The notes beneath the pieces were generated by a model that made no database searches, was not told the origin of the DNA, and saw nothing but the letters and a program-made list of their open reading frames with translations. Positions 1 through 8,174 of a stretch of DNA of 22,687 nt are shown here, piece by piece (the stretch's first letter is position 1; each line of letters begins with the position of its first letter). The DNA lies in the NCBI GenBank assembly GCA_045599365.1, contig JAZRVS010000097.1, forward strand, positions 1 through 22,687, in the 5' to 3' direction. Source of the stretch: UBA1715 sp045599365. GTDB lineage: Bacteria; Bacteroidota; Bacteroidia; Bacteroidales; UBA1715. The translations under genes and the position numbers were made by a program.

Positions 1-129
1 AATCCAACCAAAATCCAAGTTTTTGTACTTTTCGTTTTGTGTCGCCCACAAACAAAAAAAGACCGCAAAAGTAGTCTCTTAAAGGCTTCAAAGGTGTTTT
101 GTCGGGCAACTCAATTGGTATGATTTAAT

Positions 130-510
130 TTGAGGCCCATATTAGATGTTATTGCAAAATATATTGGGTTCAAAAATTGGGATGAATATTTAGACTCATT
201 AGCTGGCAAAAACGAGAGCAGCGAATTTGTATCAATAGAAGAAATCAAGGCTACTGATTTATCAGCAAACGATACCATTGAATTTTGTTACGAACCTATG
301 CGTAAAGTTGTTTTTCAATACAAAGATTCTCAATGTGTTGTATTAGAATCTGTTAATAGCAAACTGAAGAAAGACGATATTTTCGTATTCTCATCTATCG
401 CAAAAGACTTTCCATTGTTGATTTCTTCTGTTGTACGAAACACAGTAAATTTAGGAGCATTAACACTGGGAATGGTAAGTGGAGTTACGTCAATAAAAAA
501 AATGAACTAA
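130..510 (+). CDS. Hypothetical protein, 5'-truncated or frameshifted
   Basis: The open frame begins at a TTG codon (130) directly after an in-frame stop at 121-123 and encodes about 126 residues. From memory it resembles the C-terminal part of an uncharacterised Bacteroidales family whose N-terminal part is helical and leads into a TLDVLARYxGY-like stretch; here that stretch is LDVIAKYIGFKNWDEYL near the very N-terminus (residues 5-21). The rest, with FVSIEEIKATDL and a beta-rich segment, looks like a small soluble domain. No function is known to me. Because the similarity begins abruptly at residue 3, the gene is probably missing its 5' end or carries a frameshift near base 123. Its stop overlaps the convergent cinA stop by 4 bases. 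The downstream frame looks protein-like, but whether it is expressed is uncertain. Confidence 0.5.
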   Translation: MRPILDVIAKYIGFKNWDEYLDSLAGKNESSEFVSIEEIKATDLSANDTIEFCYEPMRKVVFQYKDSQCVVLESVNSKLKKDDIFVFSSIAKDFPLLISSVVRNTVNLGALTLGMVSGVTSIKKMN

Positions 511-1751
511 TGTTCTTTTTCAATAAGTAACTGCAACATCCGTAACGCAGCAACTGTAGCTTTTTCAATATTTGTTTCTCGTTCCATTCCAAACAAAAAT
601 TTTTGAGCTATAACATTTTTTTCTGATGCAACAGCTATCCACACTGTTCCAACAGGAGTTTCAGTTGTGCCACCTGTTGGTCCTGCAACACCAGACGTTG
701 CCACACCATACGTAGTTCCTATCTTTTTTCGCACTTCCGTTGCCATAGTTTTCACGACTTGCTCGCTCACAACACCATATAAATCAACATCAGTAGGATT
801 AACGTGTAATTCCTTGATTTTTATCGATGTATCATACGAAATAATACTTCCCCAATAATATGCCGAACTTCCAGAAATACGTGTAAGCATTCGAGAAATA
901 TTTCCACCTGTACAACTTTCTGCTGTTGCAACCGTTTCGCCATATTTCAAGAGCAAATTTCCAACAACTTCTTCTATCGTATCGTCATCAAATCCCCAAA
1001 TATATGGTTTGATAATCGCACAAAGCTTTTCTTCTTCAATTGTAACAAGAGATTGCGCCTTTTCTTTTGTTTCGGCGATACACGACATTCGTAATTTCAC
1101 AATCCCTGGTTGTGGTAAATATGCCAAATGAATTTGCGAAGGCAATTGCTCTTCCCAATCTGCAATAATTTCTGCCAACTTTGACTCAGCAATATTTGAT
1201 ACTAATATGTGTCGATGATAGATAGCTGGCAAATCAAACCGATCTTTCAACCAAGGAATAACCGATTCTGTCATTATTGCTTTCATCTCGTGAGGGACAC
1301 CTGGTAACGAAACTACAATTGTTCCATTTTTTTCAAACCACATTCCCGAAGCTGTTCCGCACGGATTTGGAACAAAACGAGCATTTTTAGGAAATTGAGC
1401 TTGCGTGAGATTTTGTTCGTTAATTTCTTGATTCCGTGCGCGGACATAGCGAGCCATTCCATCGTATGCTTGCTGATTGAATACTAATTCAGTTTGAAAC
1501 AATTCACACAAAACTACCTTTGTAATGTCGTCATTAGTAGGTCCTAATCCACCAGTAACAATAACAACATTATTTTCTTCAATTAGCCGAATTAACGATG
1601 AAAAAATTTGCTCTCTGTTATCAGAAATTGTTTCTACACAATGTATATCAAATCCAATAGCAGACAACTGCTCGCCCAACCACGAAGCATTAGTGTTGAT
1701 TGTTTTACCAATTAACAATTCATCTCCAATGCTTAATAATGCAACGGTCAT
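507..1751 (-). CDS. cinA: CinA-like protein (nicotinamide-nucleotide amidohydrolase family)
   Basis: The 414-residue product has the full two-domain CinA layout. Residues 1-170 form a MoCF-biosynthesis (MoeA/MogA-like) domain with SIGDELL at 7-13, GGLGPTNDD at 67-75 and LPGVPHEM at 149-156. Residues 255-414 form the CinA C-terminal (PncC) domain with AESCTGG at 277-283 and SGVAGPTGGT at 353-362. PncC domains deamidate nicotinamide mononucleotide to nicotinate mononucleotide in pyridine-nucleotide recycling, and the N-terminal domain of some CinA proteins hydrolyses ADP-ribose. Length is normal for the family. The ATG lies one base after the PspC-domain gene stop, so translation is probably coupled, and this is the last gene of a five-gene minus-strand run. 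It converges on the short plus-strand gene upstream in the window. Confidence 0.95.
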   Translation of the reverse strand: MTVALLSIGDELLIGKTINTNASWLGEQLSAIGFDIHCVETISDNREQIFSSLIRLIEENNVVIVTGGLGPTNDDITKVVLCELFQTELVFNQQAYDGMARYVRARNQEINEQNLTQAQFPKNARFVPNPCGTASGMWFEKNGTIVVSLPGVPHEMKAIMTESVIPWLKDRFDLPAIYHRHILVSNIAESKLAEIIADWEEQLPSQIHLAYLPQPGIVKLRMSCIAETKEKAQSLVTIEEEKLCAIIKPYIWGFDDDTIEEVVGNLLLKYGETVATAESCTGGNISRMLTRISGSSAYYWGSIISYDTSIKIKELHVNPTDVDLYGVVSEQVVKTMATEVRKKIGTTYGVATSGVAGPTGGTTETPVGTVWIAVASEKNVIAQKFLFGMERETNIEKATVAALRMLQLLIEKEH

Positions 1752-1752
1752 T

Positions 1753-1929
1753 TTAGTTTTCTGGCATCAACAACCAACAAATTAGATATGCCAATAATCC
1801 AAAACCAGCAAAAATAACAGAACAAACCCAAATAATACGAACTAAATTTGGATCAAAACCAAAATAATTAGCTACACCGCCAGCAACGCCAGCAATTTTT
1901 TTGTCTGAAGATCTTTTAAAAGTTGCCAT
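1753..1929 (-). CDS. PspC-domain small membrane protein
   Basis: This 58-residue protein is a stand-alone PspC domain. Residues 5-25 (KRSSDKKIAGVAGGVANYFG) are the family signature, and residues 30-55 form one hydrophobic membrane segment ending in LLMPEN. PspC proteins act at the inner membrane, in enterobacteria as partners of the phage-shock response; the role of solo Bacteroidota versions is not established. I chose the ATG at 1929 because it starts exactly at the conserved MATFKRS. A longer in-frame start at 1962 would add a basic stretch overlapping the upstream gene. The start is 2 bases after the DUF2461 gene stop, and the stop is 1 base before cinA, so it belongs to the same transcript. 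Confidence 0.85.
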   Translation of the reverse strand: MATFKRSSDKKIAGVAGGVANYFGFDPNLVRIIWVCSVIFAGFGLLAYLICWLLMPEN

Positions 1930-1931
1930 AA

Positions 1932-2609
1932 TTAAAAATTTTCTTTTGCGTACAAGACGCATTTATTTAACAATTCATTTAATTTCCTTGTTCCCTTAAA
2001 TTCGTTCAACACAAAAGCCAAGAAATCGGAAGACGTAATTTGTTCTTTTGTAATTGGTTGAACGACATCAAAATCTTTCAATCTATAGTAATCAGAATAC
2101 TCATCGCCATTATTCCAACCATTTGGAACTTTTTTTAGAGCCGAAGTCCAATCTAACTCAAAATGTTTGCATGACTTTATAATAGCATCAAAATTTTTTC
2201 CATTACACATAATTTCCTCTCGCACACTTTTTAGTACTTCTGGTGTTGGCATATACAATCCAGCAACCAACATATTTTCTGAATGTGGCTCAATATGAAC
2301 GTAATAGCCTGCATTTCCACTCTTTTTCCCTTGTGGACACACATACACACCCATGTGTGTTTTATATGGTGTTTTATCTAATGAAAAACGTAAATCTCTA
2401 TAAATGCGATACGTACAATCTTTCACAGTCAAACCAGCAACACTTTTATCAAATTGCGATATTCCAGAAATCAATTGTTCGCTAAAAGACTGAAAATCAG
2501 CAAGTGCCGATTTATATTCATCTTTGTGTGTGTCAAACCAAGGCTTGTTATTATTGTCGTATAAAACATCAAGAAAATTCCACACTCGTTGCAAGTTACA
2601 AGTACTCAT
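1932..2609 (-). CDS. DUF2461 (TIGR02453) family protein
   Basis: The 225-residue product matches DUF2461. The N-terminus has the pattern WNFLDVLYDNNNKPWFDTHKDEY (split here into FLDVLYDNNNKPWF and HKDEY), the middle has the signature YRIYRDLRFSLDKTPYKTH at about residues 67-85, then GYYVHIEP and AGLYMPTPEVLKSVR. The family is widespread and its biochemical role is unknown. No signal peptide or membrane segment is visible, so it is probably cytosolic. It sits inside the packed run exonuclease, FAH-like, DUF2461, PspC, cinA, with 4 bases before it and 2 after it. That says it is co-transcribed, but not what it does. Confidence 0.88.
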   Translation of the reverse strand: MSTCNLQRVWNFLDVLYDNNNKPWFDTHKDEYKSALADFQSFSEQLISGISQFDKSVAGLTVKDCTYRIYRDLRFSLDKTPYKTHMGVYVCPQGKKSGNAGYYVHIEPHSENMLVAGLYMPTPEVLKSVREEIMCNGKNFDAIIKSCKHFELDWTSALKKVPNGWNNGDEYSDYYRLKDFDVVQPITKEQITSSDFLAFVLNEFKGTRKLNELLNKCVLYAKENF

Positions 2610-2613
2610 AGAT

Positions 2614-3183
2614 TTATTTAATTGTACATGTTAATAATTGTTTCCCATCTATAGAAATATCAAAAACATCACCAATAGAAATTGAGATTGGATTCTTCAC
2701 CAAAGGTAAAAAGAATAAATCGCCAATTTTCACAGTAAAATATTTTGAAGCAACAGCCAAAAGTTCTGGAATTTTTTCAAAAGCCTCTTGATTAAAATCA
2801 ACTACTTGATTATTGATTTTTGCGATATAATCGTATGCTTGTTTTCTATGAATTTTCTCATTGCTAATTGCCAACGAAGCATCAAAACTACAAGCAATAT
2901 CTGTCGCCGTTCCTACTATACGATTTCGCTCTATTACATCGCCAGCCATAAATTTTATAGCACACCCAACTTCTTGGTAATATCTTTCGGTAAAACGCGA
3001 CTCTATACATTTTCCTATTTTATTGAATTGCAAATAAATACCGACATAAGCAACTATTTGTTTAGAAAAATTGGGAACGTAAAAATCATCATTGTTACGA
3101 ATCAATGTTGAATCTGGATAACAAGCCATTGATTCATCAATAGTTGCCACATTGTGTCCATATTCCAAAGCAATGATTTTCAT
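2614..3183 (-). CDS. Fumarylacetoacetate hydrolase (FAH) family-like protein, probably degenerate
   Basis: This 189-residue protein aligns, from memory, with the short (about 200 residues) FAH-family hydrolases of Bacteroidota. The recognisable parts are MKIIALEYGHN at the start, FYVPNFSKQI, the strand ending NKIGKCI, RYYQEVGCAIKFMAGDV, and ACSFDASLAIS. Working relatives carry a metal-binding ExE in the segment after the FYxPxFSK motif and an FTARD motif later. Here the first position reads YVG and the second FMAGD, so the acidic metal ligands seem lost or changed. It may be a non-catalytic member. It begins 4 bases after the exonuclease stop and ends 4 bases before the DUF2461 start. Family assignment is moderately sure; loss of activity is inference. 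Confidence 0.65.
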   Translation of the reverse strand: MKIIALEYGHNVATIDESMACYPDSTLIRNNDDFYVPNFSKQIVAYVGIYLQFNKIGKCIESRFTERYYQEVGCAIKFMAGDVIERNRIVGTATDIACSFDASLAISNEKIHRKQAYDYIAKINNQVVDFNQEAFEKIPELLAVASKYFTVKIGDLFFLPLVKNPISISIGDVFDISIDGKQLLTCTIK

Positions 3184-3187
3184 TATT

Positions 3188-3955
3188 TTATTTACCGAAT
3201 GTACGTAGTTTTATTGCTGTAATAACCTGTTTTGTATTTGATAAGAATTCGCCTTGCATCATCCACGAATAATAACTTGGGTCTCGTCGAAATACATCAG
3301 AAACCAATTGTCCCTTGTATTTCCCGAAATTGAAGACCTCTTGTTTTTTGTCATTATAAACAATTCTGCCTGCGAAATCAACATTATTCGTTTGATGAGT
3401 ATATTCACTCAAAAAATCAATCGTATTCTGTACATCAGAGTATTTCTCTAATTGTGCTTGTAAAACCTCGTAAGTCGCGTTTGTATCAGCATCTGCAGCA
3501 TGAGCACCCTCTAAATCTTTCCCACAATAAAATTTGTATGCTGCCGACAAGGTACGAGGTTCTTTTTTCAAATACAAGACATGAACATCAACAAATTTTC
3601 GTTTGTTCCAATCAAAAATGACATCTGCTCGCGAAAATTCTTCTGCTAACATTGGCACATCAAATTTATTTGAATTATAACCAGCTATATCGCTATCTCC
3701 AATAAAATTAGCAATCTCGGTAGCCAAACTTTTGAACGATGGCATACCAGCAACGTCTTCATCGGTTATATGATGAACTGCTGTTGCTGCCTCAGAAATA
3801 TGAATACCTGGATTTATTCTTTGTGTTTTAGAAATTTCCTGTCCATCGGGCAAAACCTTCAACAACGAAATTTCCACGATTCTATCACTTACAAGATTTA
3901 GTCCTGTAGTTTCCAAATCGAAAAAAACAATTGGTTTATGTAATTTAAGTTTCAT
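3188..3955 (-). CDS. DnaQ-like 3'-5' exonuclease (DEDDh)
   Basis: The 255-residue protein has all three exonuclease motifs. FDLETTGL at 12-19 supplies D13 and E15, NSNKFDVPML gives D99, and AHAADADTNAT gives H152 and D157, the DEDDh pattern of proofreading-type exonucleases. Residues 195-255 form a small C-terminal domain (FNFGKYKGQLVSDVFRRDP, then YYSWMMQGEF) like that found in exonuclease X-type proteins. It probably degrades or proofreads 3' ends in DNA repair or replication. I chose ATG 3955 because relatives start MKLxLxxPxVFFDLETTG. A longer in-frame start at 3991 would translate through the hairpin of an intrinsic terminator and is unlikely. The location next to dnaN is common in Bacteroidales. 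Confidence 0.9.
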   Translation of the reverse strand: MKLKLHKPIVFFDLETTGLNLVSDRIVEISLLKVLPDGQEISKTQRINPGIHISEAATAVHHITDEDVAGMPSFKSLATEIANFIGDSDIAGYNSNKFDVPMLAEEFSRADVIFDWNKRKFVDVHVLYLKKEPRTLSAAYKFYCGKDLEGAHAADADTNATYEVLQAQLEKYSDVQNTIDFLSEYTHQTNNVDFAGRIVYNDKKQEVFNFGKYKGQLVSDVFRRDPSYYSWMMQGEFLSNTKQVITAIKLRTFGK

Positions 3956-3958
3956 AGG

Positions 3959-3994
3959 AAAAAAATAGGAGTGATGAATAAAATCCATCACTCC
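3959..3994 (-). terminator. Intrinsic terminator behind dnaN, abutting the exonuclease start
   Basis: A perfect 9-bp stem, GGAGTGATG (3968-3976) with CATCACTCC (3986-3994), has a 9-base loop. On the minus strand it is followed by TA and seven T residues (3965-3959). It lies 19 bases past the dnaN stop (4013) and its T tract ends three bases before the exonuclease ATG at 3955, so it could end the gyrB-dnaN transcript or attenuate read-through into the next operon. Confidence 0.8.
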
Positions 3995-4012
3995 ATTGTT
4001 AAGAAATACCTA

Positions 4013-5146
4013 TTATATCATCATTGGCATAAGTAGCATAAGAACATCTTCGTTTGGATCCAATTTATCAACTGGAGAAATCAAACAAGCCTTGGTTTGA
4101 CCATCGCCAAAAGAAAAATGTACATCTTCGCTACTAATATTATCCAAAATTGACAATAAAAGTTTTGATTTGAAACCAATTTGAATTGCATCACCGTCAT
4201 GACGACAAGCCATTTGTTCTTGTGCCGAAGTATTAGCATTCAAATCCTTTGCACGAATTTCCATCATTGTGCCATCAATATTCAAAACAATAAGATTTAC
4301 GTTTGTTTCAGAGAAGAATGCAACACGACGAATCTTTCTATAAAAGTCTTCTTTCGTTAAAGACACATCATTGGCATTATTTCTTGGAATTACTGCATCA
4401 TAATTTGGAAATTTTCCTTCTATTACGCGACAAGACATTGTGTACGATGTCAATTTAACAATAACTTGTTTCAACGTATCATCAAATTCTACAACCACAT
4501 TGTTACCATCTTTTGCTGCAAGTGCCTTCAATAATGTTGCTGTCTTTTTTGGCAAGATAAACGAAGTTGCATTATCGGTTTTTACGTCAGTTCTCGTATA
4601 TCGTGATAGCTGATTACCATCAGTTGCAACAAAGCGAAGATGTTCTTGGTTCAATTCTACATAAACGCCATTCAATACTACACGAGTAGGATCATCACCT
4701 GACGCAAATACAGAACTTGCCAATCCATGTTGAATAATTTCCGATGGGATTGAAACCGATGTTTTTGTATCTTCATTCAAACTCATCACGCGAGGATACT
4801 CTTCTCCACTTTCTCCACAAATTTTATACTTTCCACTTGCAGAAAAATACTCTATTGAATAATTATCCAAATTGACTTTAAACGTAAGTGGTTCGTCAGA
4901 GAACAAATTCAAACTATCTGTTAATTGTTTTGCATTTACGGCAAAAATACCACTTCCATTTGCAGATTCGAGTTGCATTGTTGTCTCCATTCTTGTTTCC
5001 AAGTCTGTTGCCTCAATTTTCAATGATTTTCCATCAAGAGTAAATAAGAAATCATCCAAAATTGGCAATGGATTTTTTGAATTTATGACAGTTTTTAACG
5101 CATTTAACTGCGATAACAAATCAGAAGACGAAACTATAAATTCCAT
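4013..5146 (-). CDS. dnaN: DNA polymerase III beta subunit (sliding clamp)
   Basis: The 377-residue protein is a full-length beta clamp with three repeated clamp domains (about 1-122, 123-248 and 249-377). Recognisable stretches are MEFIVSSSDLLSQL at the start, FAVNAKQLTDSL, FVATDGNQLSRYT, FPNYDAVIP and the C-terminal LMLLMPMMI, which corresponds to the usual VMPMRL end. It forms the ring that tethers the replicative polymerase to DNA and acts as a landing site for repair proteins. It follows gyrB by 40 bases and is closed by a strong intrinsic terminator, so gyrB-dnaN looks like one transcript. No separate promoter was obvious in the 40-base gap. Confidence 0.97.
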   Translation of the reverse strand: MEFIVSSSDLLSQLNALKTVINSKNPLPILDDFLFTLDGKSLKIEATDLETRMETTMQLESANGSGIFAVNAKQLTDSLNLFSDEPLTFKVNLDNYSIEYFSASGKYKICGESGEEYPRVMSLNEDTKTSVSIPSEIIQHGLASSVFASGDDPTRVVLNGVYVELNQEHLRFVATDGNQLSRYTRTDVKTDNATSFILPKKTATLLKALAAKDGNNVVVEFDDTLKQVIVKLTSYTMSCRVIEGKFPNYDAVIPRNNANDVSLTKEDFYRKIRRVAFFSETNVNLIVLNIDGTMMEIRAKDLNANTSAQEQMACRHDGDAIQIGFKSKLLLSILDNISSEDVHFSFGDGQTKACLISPVDKLDPNEDVLMLLMPMMI

Positions 5147-5186
5147 ATTAGTGTTCTTTTTTTAGAGTTAGTTATTCGTTTTATTA

Positions 5187-7139
5187 CTAAGCATCAATAT
5201 TTGCATATTTTGCATTTTCTTCAATAAATTGACGACGAGGAGGAACATCATCGCCCATAAGCATTGCTATTGCTGCATCTGCTGCTGCACTACTTTCTAT
5301 TGTTACCTGTCGAAGAGTTCTATTTTCTGGACACATTGTAGTTTCCCACAATTGTTCTGGATTCATTTCTCCAAGACCTTTATAACGCTGAACAACAACT
5401 GATTTTTCCGAAGTTTTTCCAGCACTGAATTCTTCGATAGCCGCAATTCGTTGTTCTTCAGTCCAACAATAGCGTTTTTGATTCTTTGATTTCACCAAAT
5501 AAAGCGGTGGACAAGCAACATACAAATAACCCTTTTCTATCACTTCTCTCATATAACGGAAGAATAGAGTCATTACCAAAGTTTCAATGTGGCTACCATC
5601 CACATCGGCATCACACATAATTACAATCTTGTGATATCGAATTTTCTCAACATTTACAGCCTTACTATCCTCATCCGTTCCGATTGTGATACCAAGAGCT
5701 TTCATAATGTTATTGATTTCGTCACTTTCATAAATTCTATGAAGCATTGCCTTTTCCACATTCAAAATTTTACCACGCAATGGTAAAATTGCTTGGAAAT
5801 GACGATCTCGACCTTGTTTTGCAGAACCACCTGCTGAATCTCCCTCAACAAGGAACAATTCACATTTTTCAGGATTTCGATCAGAACAATCTGCTAATTT
5901 TCCAGGAAGTCCACCACCCGACATTGCTGTTTTTCGTTGCACATCACGTGCTTTACGAGCAGCAATACGAGCTCGAGCAGCCAAAACAACTTTATCGACA
6001 ATAGTTTTTGCTTGCTTTGGATGTTCTTCCAAATAATATTTCAACATTTCACTTACCGCCTGATCAACAGCACTTGAAACCTCTGAATTTCCAAGTTTTG
6101 TTTTCGTTTGACCTTCAAACAAAGGCTCCATAACCTTCACCGAAACAACTGCTGTCAAACCTTCACGGAAATCATCTCCACTAATTTCTATTTTTTGTTT
6201 TTCAAGAATTCCTTGATCGTCAGCATATTTCTTCAATGTACGAGTTAAACCTCGACGAAAACCTTCTAAATGCGTTCCACCTTCAATAGTATTGATATTA
6301 TTTACATACGTATGAACATTCTCGCTATACTCTGTATTATACTTCAATGCCAATTCTACTGGGATTCCATTTTTTTCAGTATCAATATAAATCACATCGT
6401 CTATCAACGACTCACGAGACTCATCAAGATACGCAGCAAATTCCTTCAAACCTTCTTCCGAATAAAAAGACAATGTTTTTGGCTTGCCTTCCGCATCAAG
6501 ACTACGCTTATCAGCCAACGTCAAATGAACGCCCTTATTAAGGTATGCCAACTCGCGAAGACGATTTTCCAAAATAGAGAACTGATATTCTGTTGTCATA
6601 AATATCGTATCATCAGGCCAAAAAGAAACCTCTGTTCCTGTTTTATCTGTTTCTCCTATTTCTTCTACTTTCGTTAGTGGTTTCCCTTTTGCATACGTTT
6701 GTTGAAAAATTTTCCCTTCTCGACAAACCGTAACAACGCACTTCGTTGAAAGAGCATTCACACAAGATACACCAACACCATGTAAACCACCTGAAACTTT
6801 ATACGAAGATTTGTCAAATTTTCCTCCAGCGTGCAACACGGTCATTACAACCTCCAACGCTGATTTTTTCTCTTTCTCATGCCACCCAACTGGAATACCA
6901 CGACCATTATCACGAACAGTAATTGAATTATCCTCATTTATAATCACCTCAACATTTGAACAGAAACCTGCCAAAGCCTCATCTATTGAGTTATCCACAA
7001 CCTCATATACAAGATGATGAAGACCCTTTTGTCCAATATCACCAATATACATTGCTGGTCGCTTTCTTACCGCTTCCAAACCTTCTAGCACTTGAATACT
7101 ATCGGCGGAGTATTCTTGTTCTTTACTTTCTTCTGCCAT
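5187..7139 (-). CDS. gyrB: DNA gyrase subunit B
   Basis: The 650-residue type IIA topoisomerase B subunit carries the GHKL ATPase domain with N50 in EVVDNSIDEA, DNGRGIP at 77-83 and GGLHGVG at 117-123. The transducer domain has QTKTKLGN at 344-351. The TOPRIM domain has EGDSAGGSA at 432-440 (acidic residue E432) and DADVDGSH at 510-517. The C-terminal YKGLGEMNPEQLWETT motif is present. I call it GyrB rather than ParE from the LRGKILNVEKA and EMNPEQLWETTMCPENRTL sequences and the neighbouring dnaN. With GyrA it introduces negative supercoils using ATP. The length fits the short Bacteroidota form, without the proteobacterial insert. Confidence 0.95.
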   Translation of the reverse strand: MAEESKEQEYSADSIQVLEGLEAVRKRPAMYIGDIGQKGLHHLVYEVVDNSIDEALAGFCSNVEVIINEDNSITVRDNGRGIPVGWHEKEKKSALEVVMTVLHAGGKFDKSSYKVSGGLHGVGVSCVNALSTKCVVTVCREGKIFQQTYAKGKPLTKVEEIGETDKTGTEVSFWPDDTIFMTTEYQFSILENRLRELAYLNKGVHLTLADKRSLDAEGKPKTLSFYSEEGLKEFAAYLDESRESLIDDVIYIDTEKNGIPVELALKYNTEYSENVHTYVNNINTIEGGTHLEGFRRGLTRTLKKYADDQGILEKQKIEISGDDFREGLTAVVSVKVMEPLFEGQTKTKLGNSEVSSAVDQAVSEMLKYYLEEHPKQAKTIVDKVVLAARARIAARKARDVQRKTAMSGGGLPGKLADCSDRNPEKCELFLVEGDSAGGSAKQGRDRHFQAILPLRGKILNVEKAMLHRIYESDEINNIMKALGITIGTDEDSKAVNVEKIRYHKIVIMCDADVDGSHIETLVMTLFFRYMREVIEKGYLYVACPPLYLVKSKNQKRYCWTEEQRIAAIEEFSAGKTSEKSVVVQRYKGLGEMNPEQLWETTMCPENRTLRQVTIESSAAADAAIAMLMGDDVPPRRQFIEENAKYANIDA

Positions 7140-7283
7140 TTTATTTATGTTAATTCTTTATTTTCAACACTTTACATTCTTCACAAAACATACCTAAAGA
7201 AATGTAAGCGAATTTACAAAAAGTGATTTTCACAAAGGATATTTTGCATGTAAAGTATTGAATAAGTTATTAACAATCTCAAG

Positions 7284-8012
7284 TTATTTAGATTCAAAAA
7301 TGATTACGCCAAAATTACCTCCCATGTCTTTTTTGTTTTCTGTTGAAATATACATTTGAGATACTGAACCATCAAGATATAGAGCATTTTTACATTGAAA
7401 TTCATCCTTAAAAATACTTGCAAAATTATACAATGTGATATTTTCAGCTATAATCATTACTACCTTACCATTAGGTAATACGCCAACACCATTTCGCAAA
7501 TTGATATTTTTGGATGTTTTTAAAAATTTAGGATTGATTTCGCCCGCATACAAAAGTAACGGTCCCGATTGGCTTGCATATTTCACATTTTCGTTTTGAT
7601 ATTGAGATGATTTCACAACAGACGCAATTCCATTATATTTTATTTCAAAAATTCCATTGGTAGGCTCTTGACCAAAACACATAGAAAAATTTGTATCTCC
7701 ACATCGTATTGCTTGCAACTTCTTAATCACTTTCCCGTTCTCAATATATAATCCAGTGGGTCTTCCATTCGGATTATACATACCTCCATTCATAGCAAAA
7801 AGAAGTTTTTTCCCTTTGGTTTCAGTTTCTCTTTTTAAATTTTCAATTGATGAATAATTCTCACCATTCGCATTTCTAAAACAGAACTTTAAATTCCGCG
7901 CATTTGTTATATAATAGTAATATTGAGAACCCATATATGTACCCTTTCCTGATGTTTGAGCAAAACAACCACAAGCATACAAAACGAAAATTACGCAAAT
8001 TAGTTTTTTCAT
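7284..8012 (-). CDS. Exported phosphodiester glycosidase-like (NAGPA/DUF2233) protein
   Basis: The 242-residue protein starts with a signal peptide (MKKLICVIFVLYACGCFA, probable cleavage before QTSG at residue 19). Signal peptidase I is the more likely route, although the cysteines at 14 and 16 leave a lipoprotein possible. The mature part shows the family landmarks FAMNGGMYNPNGRPTGLYI (72-90), YASQSGPLLL (145-154), LRNGVGVLPNGKVVMIIAE (172-190) and ALYLDGSVSQMYI (210-222). The family includes the human uncovering enzyme that removes GlcNAc from phosphodiesters; bacterial members are thought to act on phosphodiester-linked sugars in the periplasm or at the surface. It appears monocistronic, with gene-free stretches of about 145-160 bases on each side in which I recognised no clear site. 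Confidence 0.85.
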   Translation of the reverse strand: MKKLICVIFVLYACGCFAQTSGKGTYMGSQYYYYITNARNLKFCFRNANGENYSSIENLKRETETKGKKLLFAMNGGMYNPNGRPTGLYIENGKVIKKLQAIRCGDTNFSMCFGQEPTNGIFEIKYNGIASVVKSSQYQNENVKYASQSGPLLLYAGEINPKFLKTSKNINLRNGVGVLPNGKVVMIIAENITLYNFASIFKDEFQCKNALYLDGSVSQMYISTENKKDMGGNFGVIIFESK

Positions 8013-8174
8013 TTTTAACAGTTAATATTTATTCGCTTCCACACATTGTGCATAAAGAATGAATCTCTACGATAATTGAACAAAATACACATATATTTTT
8101 GCTGTACGTTATCCATAAGACTCAGAATGCTTAGTACATATAAAAGGATAAAGGAATATAAAATCTATCTCACC
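8013..8174. other. Intergenic region without recognised features
   Basis: This 162-base AT-rich stretch separates the macro-like gene from the phosphodiester glycosidase-like gene. I looked for a TAnnTTTG box, a terminator hairpin and a copy of the dispersed repeat and found none convincing. It presumably holds the promoter of the downstream exported-protein gene. Confidence 0.5.

Noticed and set aside
3956..3991. Longer exonuclease start at 3991 adding 12 residues
   Set aside because: The added codons lie inside the dnaN terminator hairpin and T tract, and relatives begin at the MKLxL position.
6270..6677. 135-codon plus-strand open frame inside gyrB
   Set aside because: It is antisense to the conserved GyrB transducer region and has a low-complexity, protein-unlike composition (many I, F, C, R) typical of shadow frames in AT-rich genes. 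The same holds for the antisense frames in htpG, tsf and recQ.
7140..7283. gyrB promoter
   Set aside because: A promoter must be near, but the candidates (TATGTTTT at 7092+100, TATCCTTTG near 7233-7241) either miss a consensus base or have wrong spacing, so I did not call one.
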